Below, one piece after another: positions 43,757 through 51,798 of a stretch of 64,000 nt of DNA. The stretch lies in NCBI RefSeq assembly GCF_001612905.1, contig NZ_BDBI01000032.1, positions 17,710 through 81,709 on the forward strand, written 5' to 3'. The translations under genes and the position numbers were made by a program. Numbering within the stretch: position 1 is the first letter of the stretch; each line of letters starts with the position of its first letter. The notes beneath the pieces were generated by a model. That model saw nothing but the letters and a program-made list of their open reading frames with translations, had not been told where the DNA came from and searched no databases. The DNA is from Nocardia ignorata NBRC 108230. GTDB taxonomy: Bacteria > Actinomycetota > Actinomycetes > Mycobacteriales > Mycobacteriaceae.

Positions 43757-45157
43757 GTGGCCAAGACCAAAGCTGTTTTCCGTTGCACCTCGTGTTCGCA
43801 CGAGGTGTCGAAATGGGTTGGCAAATGTCCTGATTGCGGTGCGTGGGGCACCGTGAACGAGGTGGCGGTCTCGGCCTCCGCGGCGGCGCCGGGACGCAGG
43901 GCCATGTTGCCGAGCACGGCGGCGGCGCCGCTGTCGCAGATCGACGCGAAGGTCACCCAGGCCAGGTCGACGGGGGTGAGCGAGCTCGACCGGGTGCTCG
44001 GCGGTGGGGTGGTGCCGGGATCGGTGGTGCTGCTGTCGGGTGAACCGGGCGTCGGCAAGTCGACCCTGCTGCTCGAGGTCGCGTTCCGGTGGGCCGCCCA
44101 GCGCGACGAGACCGCGCTGTATGTGACGGCGGAGGAGTCGGCGGGTCAGGTGCGCCTGCGTGCCGACCGGACCGGCGCCGTGCACGACCGGGTGTATCTC
44201 GCGGCCGAATCGGATCTGTCGATCGTGCTCGGGCACGTGGAGCAGGTACGCCCGACGCTGCTGGTCGTCGACTCGGTGCAGACGATGCTCGCCCCCGAAG
44301 TCGACGGCGTGATCGGCGGTGTCACCCAGGTACGCGCGGTGACGGCGGCGCTCACCTCGCTGGCCAAGGCGAGCGGGATCGCGGTGCTGCTGGTCGGGCA
44401 CGTCACCAAGGACGGCAACGTGGCCGGTCCGCGCACGCTCGAGCACCTGGTGGACGTGGTGCTGCAGTTCGAGGGCGACAAGAACTCCTCGCTGCGCATG
44501 GTGCGCGGCATCAAGAACCGCTTCGGCAGCGCCGACGAAGTGGGCTGTTTCGAACTGCACGAGGACGGCATCGTCTGCGTCGACGATCCGTCCGGCTTGT
44601 TCCTGCACCACCGCACCGATGCCGTGCCCGGCACAGCGGTGACGGTCGCGATGGACGGCAAACGTCCGCTGGTCGCCGAGGTGCAGGGGCTCACGGTGAA
44701 GACCGAGATCCCCCAGCCGCGTCGCGCGGTGAGCGGCCTGGACTACAACCGGGTTGCCATGGTGCTCGCGGTGCTACAGAGCCGTGGACGGGTGTTCCTC
44801 GGCAAACACGACGTGTACGCGGCCACGGTCGGCGGCATGCGCCTGGTCGAGCCGACCGCCGACCTCGCCATCGCCCTGGCCATCGCCAGCGCCGAGGCCG
44901 ATATCGCCCTACCCGCGGGCTGGGTGATCCTCGGTGAGGTCGGCCTGGCGGGCGAGGTCCGCAAGATCACCGGGCTCGGTCGGCGCCTGGCCGAGGCCGA
45001 GCGATTGGGCTTCACCACCGCCCTGGTTCCGCCGGGTTCGGAGAAGGCCAAGGTCGGTTCGATGCGCATCCACGAGGTCGGCGACCTGCGTTCGGCGCTG
45101 CGTTTGGCCGAACTCCGCAAATCCCGGGCACCCCGCGAGCCGGTGGCCGTGGAATAA
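43757..45157 (+). CDS. radA: DNA repair protein RadA
   Basis: RadA is a RecA-like ATPase that helps process recombination intermediates. The 466 residues show the N-terminal zinc finger (C10, C13, C24, C27), Walker A GEPGVGKS, the RadA-specific KNRFG motif, and a C-terminal Lon-protease-like domain (GLDYNRVAMVLAVLQ, TADLAIALAIAS). The GTG start at 43757 aligns with the family. In many actinobacteria disA follows directly; here the next gene is on the other strand. Confidence 0.96.
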   Translation: MAKTKAVFRCTSCSHEVSKWVGKCPDCGAWGTVNEVAVSASAAAPGRRAMLPSTAAAPLSQIDAKVTQARSTGVSELDRVLGGGVVPGSVVLLSGEPGVGKSTLLLEVAFRWAAQRDETALYVTAEESAGQVRLRADRTGAVHDRVYLAAESDLSIVLGHVEQVRPTLLVVDSVQTMLAPEVDGVIGGVTQVRAVTAALTSLAKASGIAVLLVGHVTKDGNVAGPRTLEHLVDVVLQFEGDKNSSLRMVRGIKNRFGSADEVGCFELHEDGIVCVDDPSGLFLHHRTDAVPGTAVTVAMDGKRPLVAEVQGLTVKTEIPQPRRAVSGLDYNRVAMVLAVLQSRGRVFLGKHDVYAATVGGMRLVEPTADLAIALAIASAEADIALPAGWVILGEVGLAGEVRKITGLGRRLAEAERLGFTTALVPPGSEKAKVGSMRIHEVGDLRSALRLAELRKSRAPREPVAVE

Positions 45158-45303
45158 GTCCGGCAAACCGCGCTTTCCGGTCGAATTCGGCATTTCGGCG
45201 GTAACAGCCGTTGACACGGCCGCTCGTCCTGCGAATTCTGCAAATCAGCCATCTTGGACATGTGATTTACAGCGCATCCGCATAATGCCCGGTCGGACGG
45301 TAT

Positions 45304-45975
45304 TCAGTCGGCCAGGTTGAACGGTTCGGCCGCGCTGCGGATGGAACCGAGTTGTGCGACAACCATGTACGCACCCGCCGGGACCGGCAACCGCTCCCCC
45401 GCGCATTGTGGCTGGGACGTGGTGCCGAACCAGGTGCCCTTGTACGACAGCTGTTCGCCCGCCTTCAGGGTCTTCACCTCCGGCGGCCCGTCCGGGGTGC
45501 AGTCGTTGCTCGCCCACAGCCTGCGCTGCCCGTCGAGGGTGTAGACGAGGAACTGCGGGCCCGCGCCGAGATCGCGCGAGCACGCGGTCGTGGAGATGTT
45601 GGTGATGACGGTGCCGAAGCCCGGCTGGTCACCCACTCGGTAGGTCGGCTGATTGACCGTCACCTTCAGCGCCAGCGACTGATCGCTACACGGCTGGGCC
45701 GCGGGCTCGGGCGCGGCGGACGTGGTCGCCGCCGCCGCCGATGTGCTGGTCACCGAGCTGCTTGCCGCCGCGCTACTGGTCGCACTGCTGGTCTGGGACG
45801 TGCTCGCGACCGTCGTCGAGGACGCGGCCGCGCCTGAACCGGACGAATCACCACCGCGCGCCACCATCGTGACCAGCCAGACCACGATCGCGAGCGCGAC
45901 GATGATGACGCCGATCGCGAGCGCGCGACGACGCCAGTAGATCTCCGGTGGCAGCGGTCCATTCGGTTCCAGCAC
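45304..45975 (-). CDS. Membrane-anchored secreted protein, Rv3587c-like
   Basis: A 223-residue protein with a short cytoplasmic N-terminus, one membrane helix (about 18-38), a 50-residue Ser/Thr/Ala-rich linker and an extracellular domain with four cysteines (QPCSDQS, TTACSRD, SNDCTPD, QPQCAGE) that could form two disulfides. The position after radA and before canB matches M. tuberculosis Rv3587c. Function unknown. It has no signal-peptidase site and is expected to stay anchored. Confidence 0.82.
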   Translation of the reverse strand: MLEPNGPLPPEIYWRRRALAIGVIIVALAIVVWLVTMVARGGDSSGSGAAASSTTVASTSQTSSATSSAAASSSVTSTSAAAATTSAAPEPAAQPCSDQSLALKVTVNQPTYRVGDQPGFGTVITNISTTACSRDLGAGPQFLVYTLDGQRRLWASNDCTPDGPPEVKTLKAGEQLSYKGTWFGTTSQPQCAGERLPVPAGAYMVVAQLGSIRSAAEPFNLAD

Positions 45976-46046
45976 GCTTCAAAGGTAAGCGCAGCGCGCG
46001 AGGGCGCGCTCGATGACCTCGGCGTGTCGGGCGCGTACCGCCCGAT

Positions 46047-46670
46047 TCAGACCGTCTCGCCGATGTTGCCGACCACCCGGCGCAAGTGCGCGCGACCGTC
46101 CGACAACTGGTAGGTGACGCTCGCGATCGCGCACTGACCAGTGGCGACGCGCTGGGAGATGATCATCGAACGTTCCATGAGCAGCTTGCTGGTCTCCACC
46201 ACATGCCGGGCCTCGAGGTCGTCGACCGTCGTGAGCCCTTCGCGGCGGCCGAGCAGGATCGAGGGTGACACCTTCTCGACCACGCTGCGGATGAAGCCGC
46301 CGGGGACAGCGCCGCCGTCGAGCGCGTCGATCGTGGCCTTCACCGCGCCGCAGCTGTCGTGGCCGAGAACCACGATCAGCGGCACATTGAGCACCTCGAC
46401 GCCGTATTCGATCGAGCCGAGCACCGAGGAGTCGACGACGTGACCCGCGGTACGCACCACGAACATGTCGCCGAGGCCCTGGTCGAAGATCAGTTCGGCG
46501 GCTACGCGTGAATCGCCGCAGCCGAAGAGGATGGCGTGCGGACGCTGTCCGTTCACGAGCTTGGCCCGGTCTGCGGCGCCCTGGCTAGGATGCAGCAGAG
46601 TGTCGTTGACGAAGCGCTCGTTGCCCTCGCGCAGCGACTTCCAGGCACTTATCGGATTAGAACCAGGCAT
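46047..46670 (-). CDS. canB: Beta-carbonic anhydrase
   Basis: Interconverts CO2 and bicarbonate. The 207 residues, equal in length to mycobacterial Rv3588c, provide the zinc ligands C51, H104 and C107 and the D53/R55 dyad (GCGDSRVAAE, VLGHDSCGAV). ATG 46670 aligns with the family start; a second ATG at 46679 would add three residues, and the long open frame beyond is antisense to the mutY promoter region. Divergent from mutY. Confidence 0.95.
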   Translation of the reverse strand: MPGSNPISAWKSLREGNERFVNDTLLHPSQGAADRAKLVNGQRPHAILFGCGDSRVAAELIFDQGLGDMFVVRTAGHVVDSSVLGSIEYGVEVLNVPLIVVLGHDSCGAVKATIDALDGGAVPGGFIRSVVEKVSPSILLGRREGLTTVDDLEARHVVETSKLLMERSMIISQRVATGQCAIASVTYQLSDGRAHLRRVVGNIGETV

Positions 46671-46760
46671 ACCGACCATTGTGCACACGCTATCGGTTAC
46701 CAGCGAGTCTGCGCTGTTACGCCTCGGCAAAGTCGGCCTGGCAGAGATGGAACGGAAACA

Positions 46761-47630
46761 GTGAGTATCGACGCCGAGGTCCTGCTGGATTGGTTCACCG
46801 AGCGGGCGCGTGACCTGCCGTGGCGGCGGCCGGAGGCGACCGCCTGGCACATCCTGATGAGCGAGATCATGCTGCAGCAGACACCCGTGGTCCGGGTGGA
46901 GCCGATCTGGCGGGAGTGGGTGGCGCGCTGGCCGGTGCCCTCGGCGATGGCGGCGTCGTCACAGGCCGAGGTGCTGCGGGCGTGGGGCAAGCTCGGTTAT
47001 CCGCGTCGGGCACTGCGGTTGCACGAGTGCGCGCGGGTGCTGGCCGCCGAGCACGGCGACGTGGTTCCGGCCGATGTCGATGTCCTGCTCAGCCTGCCGG
47101 GTATCGGCGCCTACACCGCGCGCGCGGTGGCGTGTTTCGCGTACGGGCAGCGAGTTCCGGTGGTGGACACCAACGTTCGTCGCGTGGTGGCGCGAGCGGT
47201 GCACGGCCGTGAACCCGGTAATCCGTCCTCGCGCGATCTCGCCGAAACCGAGGCGCTGCTGCCCACCTCGGTGCCGCGGGCCGCGAAGTTCTCGGCGGCG
47301 CTGATGGAACTGGGTGCGCTGGTCTGCACGGCCCGCAACCCCGACTGCGGCAACTGCCCGCTGCCGCGCTGCGCCTGGGTCGACGCGGGCAGGCCGGCGG
47401 CCGAGGTGGTGCGCAAGGTGCAGAAGTACGAGGGCACCGATCGACAGGCGCGCGGCAGGCTGCTCGACGTGTTGCGTGATGCGTCGGGGCCGGTCGAGCG
47501 GGCGCGGCTGGACATGGCCTGGACGCGTGACCCGGGTCAGCGCGCCCGCGCCCTGGATTCCCTGCTGGTCGACGGCCTCATCGAGCAGACCGAGGACGGC
47601 CTGTTCGCTCTGGCCGGCGAGGGAGCCTGA
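46761..47630 (+). CDS. mutY: Adenine DNA glycosylase MutY
   Basis: MutY removes adenine mispaired with 8-oxoguanine. The 289-residue protein has E35 (MSEIMLQQT), the helix-hairpin-helix LPGIGAYTARAVACFAYGQ with catalytic D136, and the [4Fe-4S] ligands C189, C196, C199 and C204. The C-terminal 8-oxoG recognition domain is short. The GTG start is at 46761. Its last 53 bp overlap the end of the hydrolase gene on the other strand. Confidence 0.95.
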   Translation: MSIDAEVLLDWFTERARDLPWRRPEATAWHILMSEIMLQQTPVVRVEPIWREWVARWPVPSAMAASSQAEVLRAWGKLGYPRRALRLHECARVLAAEHGDVVPADVDVLLSLPGIGAYTARAVACFAYGQRVPVVDTNVRRVVARAVHGREPGNPSSRDLAETEALLPTSVPRAAKFSAALMELGALVCTARNPDCGNCPLPRCAWVDAGRPAAEVVRKVQKYEGTDRQARGRLLDVLRDASGPVERARLDMAWTRDPGQRARALDSLLVDGLIEQTEDGLFALAGEGA

Positions 47631-48411
47631 TCTCCGGACCCACGTCGGAACTGTCGACCAGGCGCGGGCGTGCCGCTCGTAACCGTGCCAGAAACCGTTC
47701 GACGTGCGCGCGATATTCCTCGGGCCGCTCATCGTGAATCAGGTGCCCGGCCCCGAGGACTCGGACGTACTCCGCGTCCGGATGCACTTCGGCCATCGTC
47801 CGCATCTGCCCCGCCGGGGTGATGGTGTGCTCGCCCTCGACGAGCAAGGCGGGCACGCGCAGTGATTTCCATTCGTCCCAGAAGTCGCGCGTTCCCCATT
47901 CCTCGGAGATCGCGCGGAAGGTGTCGACCTCGCCGTGCAGCCGGTAGCCGCCCGACTCGGTGAACGCCCGCAGGAAGTACCGGCCGGCCACCGGCCCGAA
48001 ATAGTCGAGCACGGCCTGCTCGTCGGGGAAGGGTTGCGGCCAGGAGTGGATGAGTTCGGCCCAGTGCGCGGCGGTGCGGCCGGTGAAGTCCGGGGCGATG
48101 TCCTCGACGACGATCGCGCGGACCCGCTCGGGATGGGTCGCCGCGAACACCCACCCGTGCAGCGCACCCATCGAGTGCCCGATCACGATCATCGGTTCGG
48201 TGATCGCCGCCGTGTGCGCGGCGAGGTCGGCGACGAACGCCTCGGTGGTGAGCTCCACAGGCGGAACACGACCGTGACCTGCGGCATCGAAGGTGTATAC
48301 ATGCCCCGACTCGCGCAACCACGGCACCTGATCCGACCAGGTACGCGCACTTCCCATCAGCCCGTGCAACAGCAGAATCGGCACCCCGACCCCACCTTCG
48401 TCGTACAACAC
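47578..48411 (-). CDS. Alpha/beta hydrolase, Rv3591c-like
   Basis: A 277-residue alpha/beta hydrolase with LLLHGLMGSARTW, the nucleophile elbow GHSMGA, the acid in VEGEHTIT context and the His in GAGHLIHDERPEEY. The substrate is unknown. The start is uncertain: GTG 48411 was preferred because the family fold begins there, although no clear Shine-Dalgarno is seen; the open frame continues to 48732 through mhuD. It sits between mutY and mhuD as in M. tuberculosis. The C-terminal 17 residues are encoded opposite mutY. Confidence 0.8.
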   Translation of the reverse strand: MLYDEGGVGVPILLLHGLMGSARTWSDQVPWLRESGHVYTFDAAGHGRVPPVELTTEAFVADLAAHTAAITEPMIVIGHSMGALHGWVFAATHPERVRAIVVEDIAPDFTGRTAAHWAELIHSWPQPFPDEQAVLDYFGPVAGRYFLRAFTESGGYRLHGEVDTFRAISEEWGTRDFWDEWKSLRVPALLVEGEHTITPAGQMRTMAEVHPDAEYVRVLGAGHLIHDERPEEYRAHVERFLARLRAARPRLVDSSDVGPEIRLPRRPERTGRPRSAR

Positions 48412-48498
48412 CCAGCCGATTGTGCCAGCTCGAGCATCGCTTTCAGCCGTCTTGATCTGGACTGACCGGCCTGGCGTCGACCGCCATAGACTGAGCCC

Positions 48499-48822
48499 AT
48501 GGCTGTTGTGAAGATCAATGCGATCGAGATTCCCGAGGGCGCGGGCCCGGAGCTGGAGAAGCGGTTCGCCGCGCGTGCCCACGCGGTGGAGAACTCCCCC
48601 GGGTTCCTCGGCTTCCAGTTGCTGCGCCCGGTGGCCGGTGACAACCGGTACTTCGTGGTGACGCAGTGGGATTCGGAGGAGTCGTTCGCCGCGTGGCGCG
48701 ACGGCCCGGCCCGCGCGGCGCATGCCGGTCACGGTGCCGACGGCGAGCGGCCCAAGCCGGTGTCGACCGGTGCGTCGCTGCTCGAGTTCGAGGTCGTGCT
48801 GGACGTGCCCGCGAAGTCCTGA
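48499..48822 (+). CDS. mhuD: Heme-degrading monooxygenase MhuD
   Basis: MhuD opens heme and frees iron without releasing CO (mycobilin formation in M. tuberculosis). The 107-residue ABM-fold protein retains N7, W66 and the heme ligand H75, and is close to Rv3592 over its whole length (VVKINAIEIPEGAGPELEKR, AHAVENSPGFLGFQLLRPV). A six-residue insert (ADGERP) follows GHG. It probably has its own promoter in the gap with the divergent hydrolase. Confidence 0.93.
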   Translation: MAVVKINAIEIPEGAGPELEKRFAARAHAVENSPGFLGFQLLRPVAGDNRYFVVTQWDSEESFAAWRDGPARAAHAGHGADGERPKPVSTGASLLEFEVVLDVPAKS

Positions 48823-48884
48823 TCCGGGCGTTTCCCTGGATGTATTGACGCACGCCGACAGCGGCTGTCACAGTTCGAGGGAAA

Positions 48885-48990
48885 TTACGCGAGGGTGCGC
48901 GGTAATCCGGTGAGATTCCGGAGCGGTCGCGCCACTGTATTCCGTGCCGGATTCCGGTGCGGGCAGCCAGACATCGGCACCCTCGCCTAT
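48885..48990 (+). promoter_or_regulatory. Cobalamin riboswitch aptamer
   Basis: The B12-box core is visible: GGTAATCCGGTGAGATTCCG, then GCGGTCGCGCCACTGTAT, and the closing GCAGCCAGACATCGGCACCC. A perfect 10-bp outer stem, GCGAGGGTGC (48889-48898) with GCACCCTCGC (48977-48986), closes the aptamer. It precedes the cobalt-transport genes cbtB and cbtA by about 45 bp. Confidence 0.88.
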
Positions 48991-49001
48991 CGCTTCGATC
49001 G

Positions 49002-49024
49002 CGGGACGCGCATCCCGGAGGAGG
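49002..49024 (+). promoter_or_regulatory. Expression platform hairpin at the cbtB ribosome site
   Basis: CGGGA (49002-49006) pairs with TCCCG (49013-49017), whose last base begins the strong Shine-Dalgarno GGAGGAGG (49017-49024), 6 nt before ATG 49031. The layout suggests translational control of cbtB by the riboswitch. Confidence 0.55.
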
Positions 49025-49030
49025 ACCCGA

Positions 49031-49231
49031 ATGGCTATCGCACATTCACCCAGCCGGTCTACCGGCCTCGACACCCTGGCAACCGTGCTGGTCACGGTCG
49101 GTGTCGTTCTTCTTGCACTGCTCACGCTGTACCTGGTCGGTTTCGATCAGGGGGCCGTCTCGCGTAGCGGGATGTTCCTGCACGAGCTGATGCACGACGG
49201 ACGTCACCTGCTCGGTGTCCCGTGCCACTGA
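49031..49231 (+). CDS. cbtB: Cobalt transporter subunit CbtB
   Basis: A 66-residue protein with one membrane helix (about 14-36) and a His-containing C-terminal tail (MFLHELMHDGRHLLGVPCH) typical of CbtB, which is thought to bind the cobalt ion at the CbtA channel. It lies directly behind the cobalamin riboswitch and overlaps cbtA by 10 bp. Confidence 0.9.
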   Translation: MAIAHSPSRSTGLDTLATVLVTVGVVLLALLTLYLVGFDQGAVSRSGMFLHELMHDGRHLLGVPCH

Positions 49232-49992
49232 CCGGATCCTTCAAAACCCTGCTGTTACGTGGTCTGCTGGCCGGCCTGATCGCCGGTCTGCTGGCCGCGA
49301 CAGTGGGTTATTTCATCGGCGAACCCCATATCGAGGCGGCGATCGCCATCGAGGAGGCCGGTTCCGGCGGGCATTCGCACGGGACGGTCGAGGACCAGGC
49401 ACACGACGAAGAACCGCTGGTCAGCCGGTCGGGGCAACAGGCGGGCCAGTTCCTCGCGCTTGCCCTTGCCGGGATGGCGTTCGGGGCGATCTTCGCCGCT
49501 GTGGTGAACACAGCTCGCCGTTTCACGACGCTGAGCGGGCCCCGGTTGTCGCTGATCGCAGCGAGTCTCGCGTGGGTGGCGATCGTCGTGGTGCCGTTCT
49601 TCAAGTACCCGGCCAATCCACCGGCGGTCGGCGATCCGGAAACCATCGATCAGCGCACCTGGCTGTGGGTGGCTGTCGTCGTGCTCGGCCTGCTCGCGGT
49701 CGCGGCGGCCGTCGCGGCCTATCGTGTGCTTGCCGGGCAGCTCGACTCGTTCCGGCTCATCGCCGCGGTAGCCGCGTTCGTGCTGGTCACCACGGCCGGT
49801 TACGTACTGCTTCCGGGCGTGAACGAGGTGTCCGACGACTTCCCGGCGACGCTGCTGTGGCAGTTCCGGGTGGCGTCGCTGGCCGAAACCGCCACCCTGT
49901 GGGCGGCTTTGGGACTGGCGTTCGCCGCGCTCACCGAATGGTCCAGCGCGCGTAGCACTCCGGTAGCACGCGAGGTCGCTACCTCGGGGTGA
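49222..49992 (+). CDS. cbtA: Cobalt transporter subunit CbtA
   Basis: The 256-residue membrane protein has five to six hydrophobic helices and a His/acid-rich periplasmic-type loop after helix 1 (GGHSHGTVEDQAHDEEP), the expected metal-binding site of CbtA. Control by a cobalamin riboswitch supports cobalt import for B12 synthesis. The GTG start overlaps cbtB. A 15-bp perfect hairpin lies 17 bp past its stop. Confidence 0.9.
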   Translation: MPLTGSFKTLLLRGLLAGLIAGLLAATVGYFIGEPHIEAAIAIEEAGSGGHSHGTVEDQAHDEEPLVSRSGQQAGQFLALALAGMAFGAIFAAVVNTARRFTTLSGPRLSLIAASLAWVAIVVVPFFKYPANPPAVGDPETIDQRTWLWVAVVVLGLLAVAAAVAAYRVLAGQLDSFRLIAAVAAFVLVTTAGYVLLPGVNEVSDDFPATLLWQFRVASLAETATLWAALGLAFAALTEWSSARSTPVAREVATSG

Positions 49993-50009
49993 TCCTCGTG
50001 AGTACCGCG

Positions 50010-50047
50010 AGAAGGCAGTGTCGGCATCATGACCGACACTGCCTTCT
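50010..50047. repeat. Perfect 15-bp inverted repeat spanning the next gene's start codon
   Basis: AGAAGGCAGTGTCGG (50010-50024) is fully complementary to CCGACACTGCCTTCT (50033-50047) with an 8-nt loop holding ATG 50029. It may be the cbtBA terminator, a translation switch for the following gene, or both. A short T-rich stretch follows. Confidence 0.85.
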
Positions 50048-50481
50048 CTGTTTCCGTCGCCCGCCCGGGCGCGGTGCGCGTGGCCTTCGCCGGGCTGGTC
50101 ACCGCGCTGGCCGCCGGTGTCGCCGAGGGACTGCTGCGTGCCGTGCGCGGTGGGACCGAATTCGGCGCCACCGCAACGGGTCTGCTCCCCCGGCTGGCCA
50201 TCTACCTGGTGGTGCTCGGGGTCGCGATGCACATGGCCAACGGCAGCCGGGTCTCGCGGGCCCTGCTCACCGTCGGTATCGGGATGATCGGGTTGGTCTC
50301 GCTCATCATCGAACCGCTTGCGGTGCTGCTGTCCACCGACGACTTCGGCGCCCTGTTCGGTGGGCTCGCGCCCGATTCGGCTGTCCTCGTCGCCTGCCGG
50401 GCGGTGCACATCCTCGCGGTGGTGATCGCGATTCCGGCGATGTACACCCCGGCGGCGCACCGCTGGTTCACCCAGCGGTGA
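50029..50481 (+). CDS. Four-helix membrane protein
   Basis: A 150-residue protein with four hydrophobic helices (about residues 17-35, 53-68, 78-98 and 118-138) and no recognised family. The first ATG lies in the loop of a 15-bp perfect hairpin and has no visible Shine-Dalgarno, so translation may be restricted, or the real start may be a downstream GTG near 50080. It is co-directional with cbtBA and could be an accessory of the cobalt genes, but only position suggests this. Confidence 0.65.
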   Translation: MTDTAFSVSVARPGAVRVAFAGLVTALAAGVAEGLLRAVRGGTEFGATATGLLPRLAIYLVVLGVAMHMANGSRVSRALLTVGIGMIGLVSLIIEPLAVLLSTDDFGALFGGLAPDSAVLVACRAVHILAVVIAIPAMYTPAAHRWFTQR

Positions 50482-50485
50482 GTGT

Positions 50486-50923
50486 TCAGATGAGTTCGGC
50501 GTCCAGTTCCACCTCGGCGACACCGGCGAGCGCCTTGCTCACCGGGCAGCCGTTCTTGGCCGCGGTCGCCGCGGTGTAGAAGCCCTCGGCGTCGATCCCC
50601 GAGGCGACGGCGCGCACGGTCAGCTTGATCTTGCTGATCCGGAAACCGCCCGCCGGGTCGGGGCCGAGGGTCACGTCGGCGGTGACGTCGAGGCTCTCCG
50701 GCGTGCCGCCGACGTTGGCGATCTCGGCCGAGAGCGCCATCGAGTAGCACGACGAATGCGCGGCCGCGATGAGCTCTTCGGGGCTGGTGCCCTCGGCGTT
50801 GTCGGCCGCGCGGCGGGGGAAGGTCACGTCGTACTTGCCGACGCCGGAGCTGACCAGCTCGACCTGCCCGGAGCCGTCTTGCAGCCCGCCTGCCCAGAGT
50901 GTGCGTGCGCTACGAGTCGCCAT
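50486..50923 (-). CDS. OsmC-family peroxiredoxin
   Basis: A 145-residue OsmC/Ohr-type thiol peroxidase with both redox cysteines: AAHSSCYSMALSAEI and NGCPVSKALAGV. It reduces organic hydroperoxides. ATG 50923 has AAGGA upstream; a GTG directly before it is possible. The start WAGGLQDGSGQVEL and length are those of the OsmC subgroup. It stands alone, convergent with the four-helix membrane protein (4 bp between stops). Confidence 0.9.
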   Translation of the reverse strand: MATRSARTLWAGGLQDGSGQVELVSSGVGKYDVTFPRRAADNAEGTSPEELIAAAHSSCYSMALSAEIANVGGTPESLDVTADVTLGPDPAGGFRISKIKLTVRAVASGIDAEGFYTAATAAKNGCPVSKALAGVAEVELDAELI

Positions 50924-50975
50924 CACGTTCCTTTCGGTAGCAAGAGTGTGTGTTCGATACCGAACCTACGTGAGC

Positions 50976-51422
50976 TCAGACCGGGATACTCGTCACTTCG
51001 TCGAGGCGTTCCAGCTTCTCCGGCCACACCTGCCGATGCAGGTCACGGATGGCGGCGGTGGGGAAACCGGAGTGCCGCAGCCGCAACCTGATGCCGCGTG
51101 GTTGTTTCAGGAACTCGGCGGCGACCACGGTCTCCACCCCTTCGGTCGCGGCGGTGACCCACGTGAACTCGATGCGGCGGTTCGCTTCCAGTGTGAGGAT
51201 GCGGCCGTAGTGCGGGTTGCGCTTCTCGGCCGAGCCGGTGTCGAAATAGAGGGGCTCGTTCACGGCGGGTCGCATCAGGACCGATCCGGGGACGGCCAGC
51301 CACAGGTCGAGGCCTTGGGTCCAAGCCGCGTACAGCAGGCTCGGCTGGGCCTTCATGACTCGCTCGACGGTGAGCTCGTGGGGCCGAGTGGACAGGTCCG
51401 GGGGGCGAACTGGCTGGTCCAT
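50976..51422 (-). CDS. SRPBCC-domain protein (AHSA1-like)
   Basis: A 148-residue START-like helix-grip protein of the AHSA1/polyketide-cyclase group, seen from the pattern ERVMKAQPSLLYAAWTQGLD ... YGRILTLEANRRIEFTWV ... SGFPTAAIRDLH. Family members bind hydrophobic ligands, and many belong to uncharacterised stress or lipid pathways. No partner gene is obvious. Confidence 0.8.
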   Translation of the reverse strand: MDQPVRPPDLSTRPHELTVERVMKAQPSLLYAAWTQGLDLWLAVPGSVLMRPAVNEPLYFDTGSAEKRNPHYGRILTLEANRRIEFTWVTAATEGVETVVAAEFLKQPRGIRLRLRHSGFPTAAIRDLHRQVWPEKLERLDEVTSIPV

Positions 51423-51477
51423 CAGCCGACTCTACCGGTCAAGTGCCCACCGAGCCCGCATCGGGTGTGCCACAGCG

Positions 51478-51798
51478 TCACTCGGGGTTGGTGACCCGCG
51501 CGAGCACGATGCCACCGAGAATCAGCGTCAGGGCGAAGACCCGGCCCGCGCTGAGCGGGTCCTTGTGCACGAGCACGCCGAGACCGATCGCCCCGAGTGC
51601 GCCGATCCCGGTGAACACCGCGTACGCCGTGCCGACCGGAAGGGTCTGCATGGCGCGCGAGAGCAGGTAGACCGCCAGCGAGCCGAGCACGAGGCACAGC
51701 AGGGTCGGGCCGAGTCTGGTGAAGTTCTCGGTGGGTTTGATGGTCTGCGACCAGGCGATCTCGACCAGGCCGGCCACGCCGAGCAGGATCCAGTTCAT
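51478..51798 (-). CDS. Small multidrug resistance (SMR) transporter, SugE-like
   Basis: The 106-residue protein has four membrane helices, E14 in helix 1 (AGLVEIAWSQTIK), and GTAYAVFTGIGALGAIGLG in helix 3, as in SugE/guanidinium and quaternary-ammonium exporters of the SMR family. ATG 51798 overlaps the azoreductase stop by 4 bp, so both are expressed from the promoter next to the TetR gene. Confidence 0.9.
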   Translation of the reverse strand: MNWILLGVAGLVEIAWSQTIKPTENFTRLGPTLLCLVLGSLAVYLLSRAMQTLPVGTAYAVFTGIGALGAIGLGVLVHKDPLSAGRVFALTLILGGIVLARVTNPE

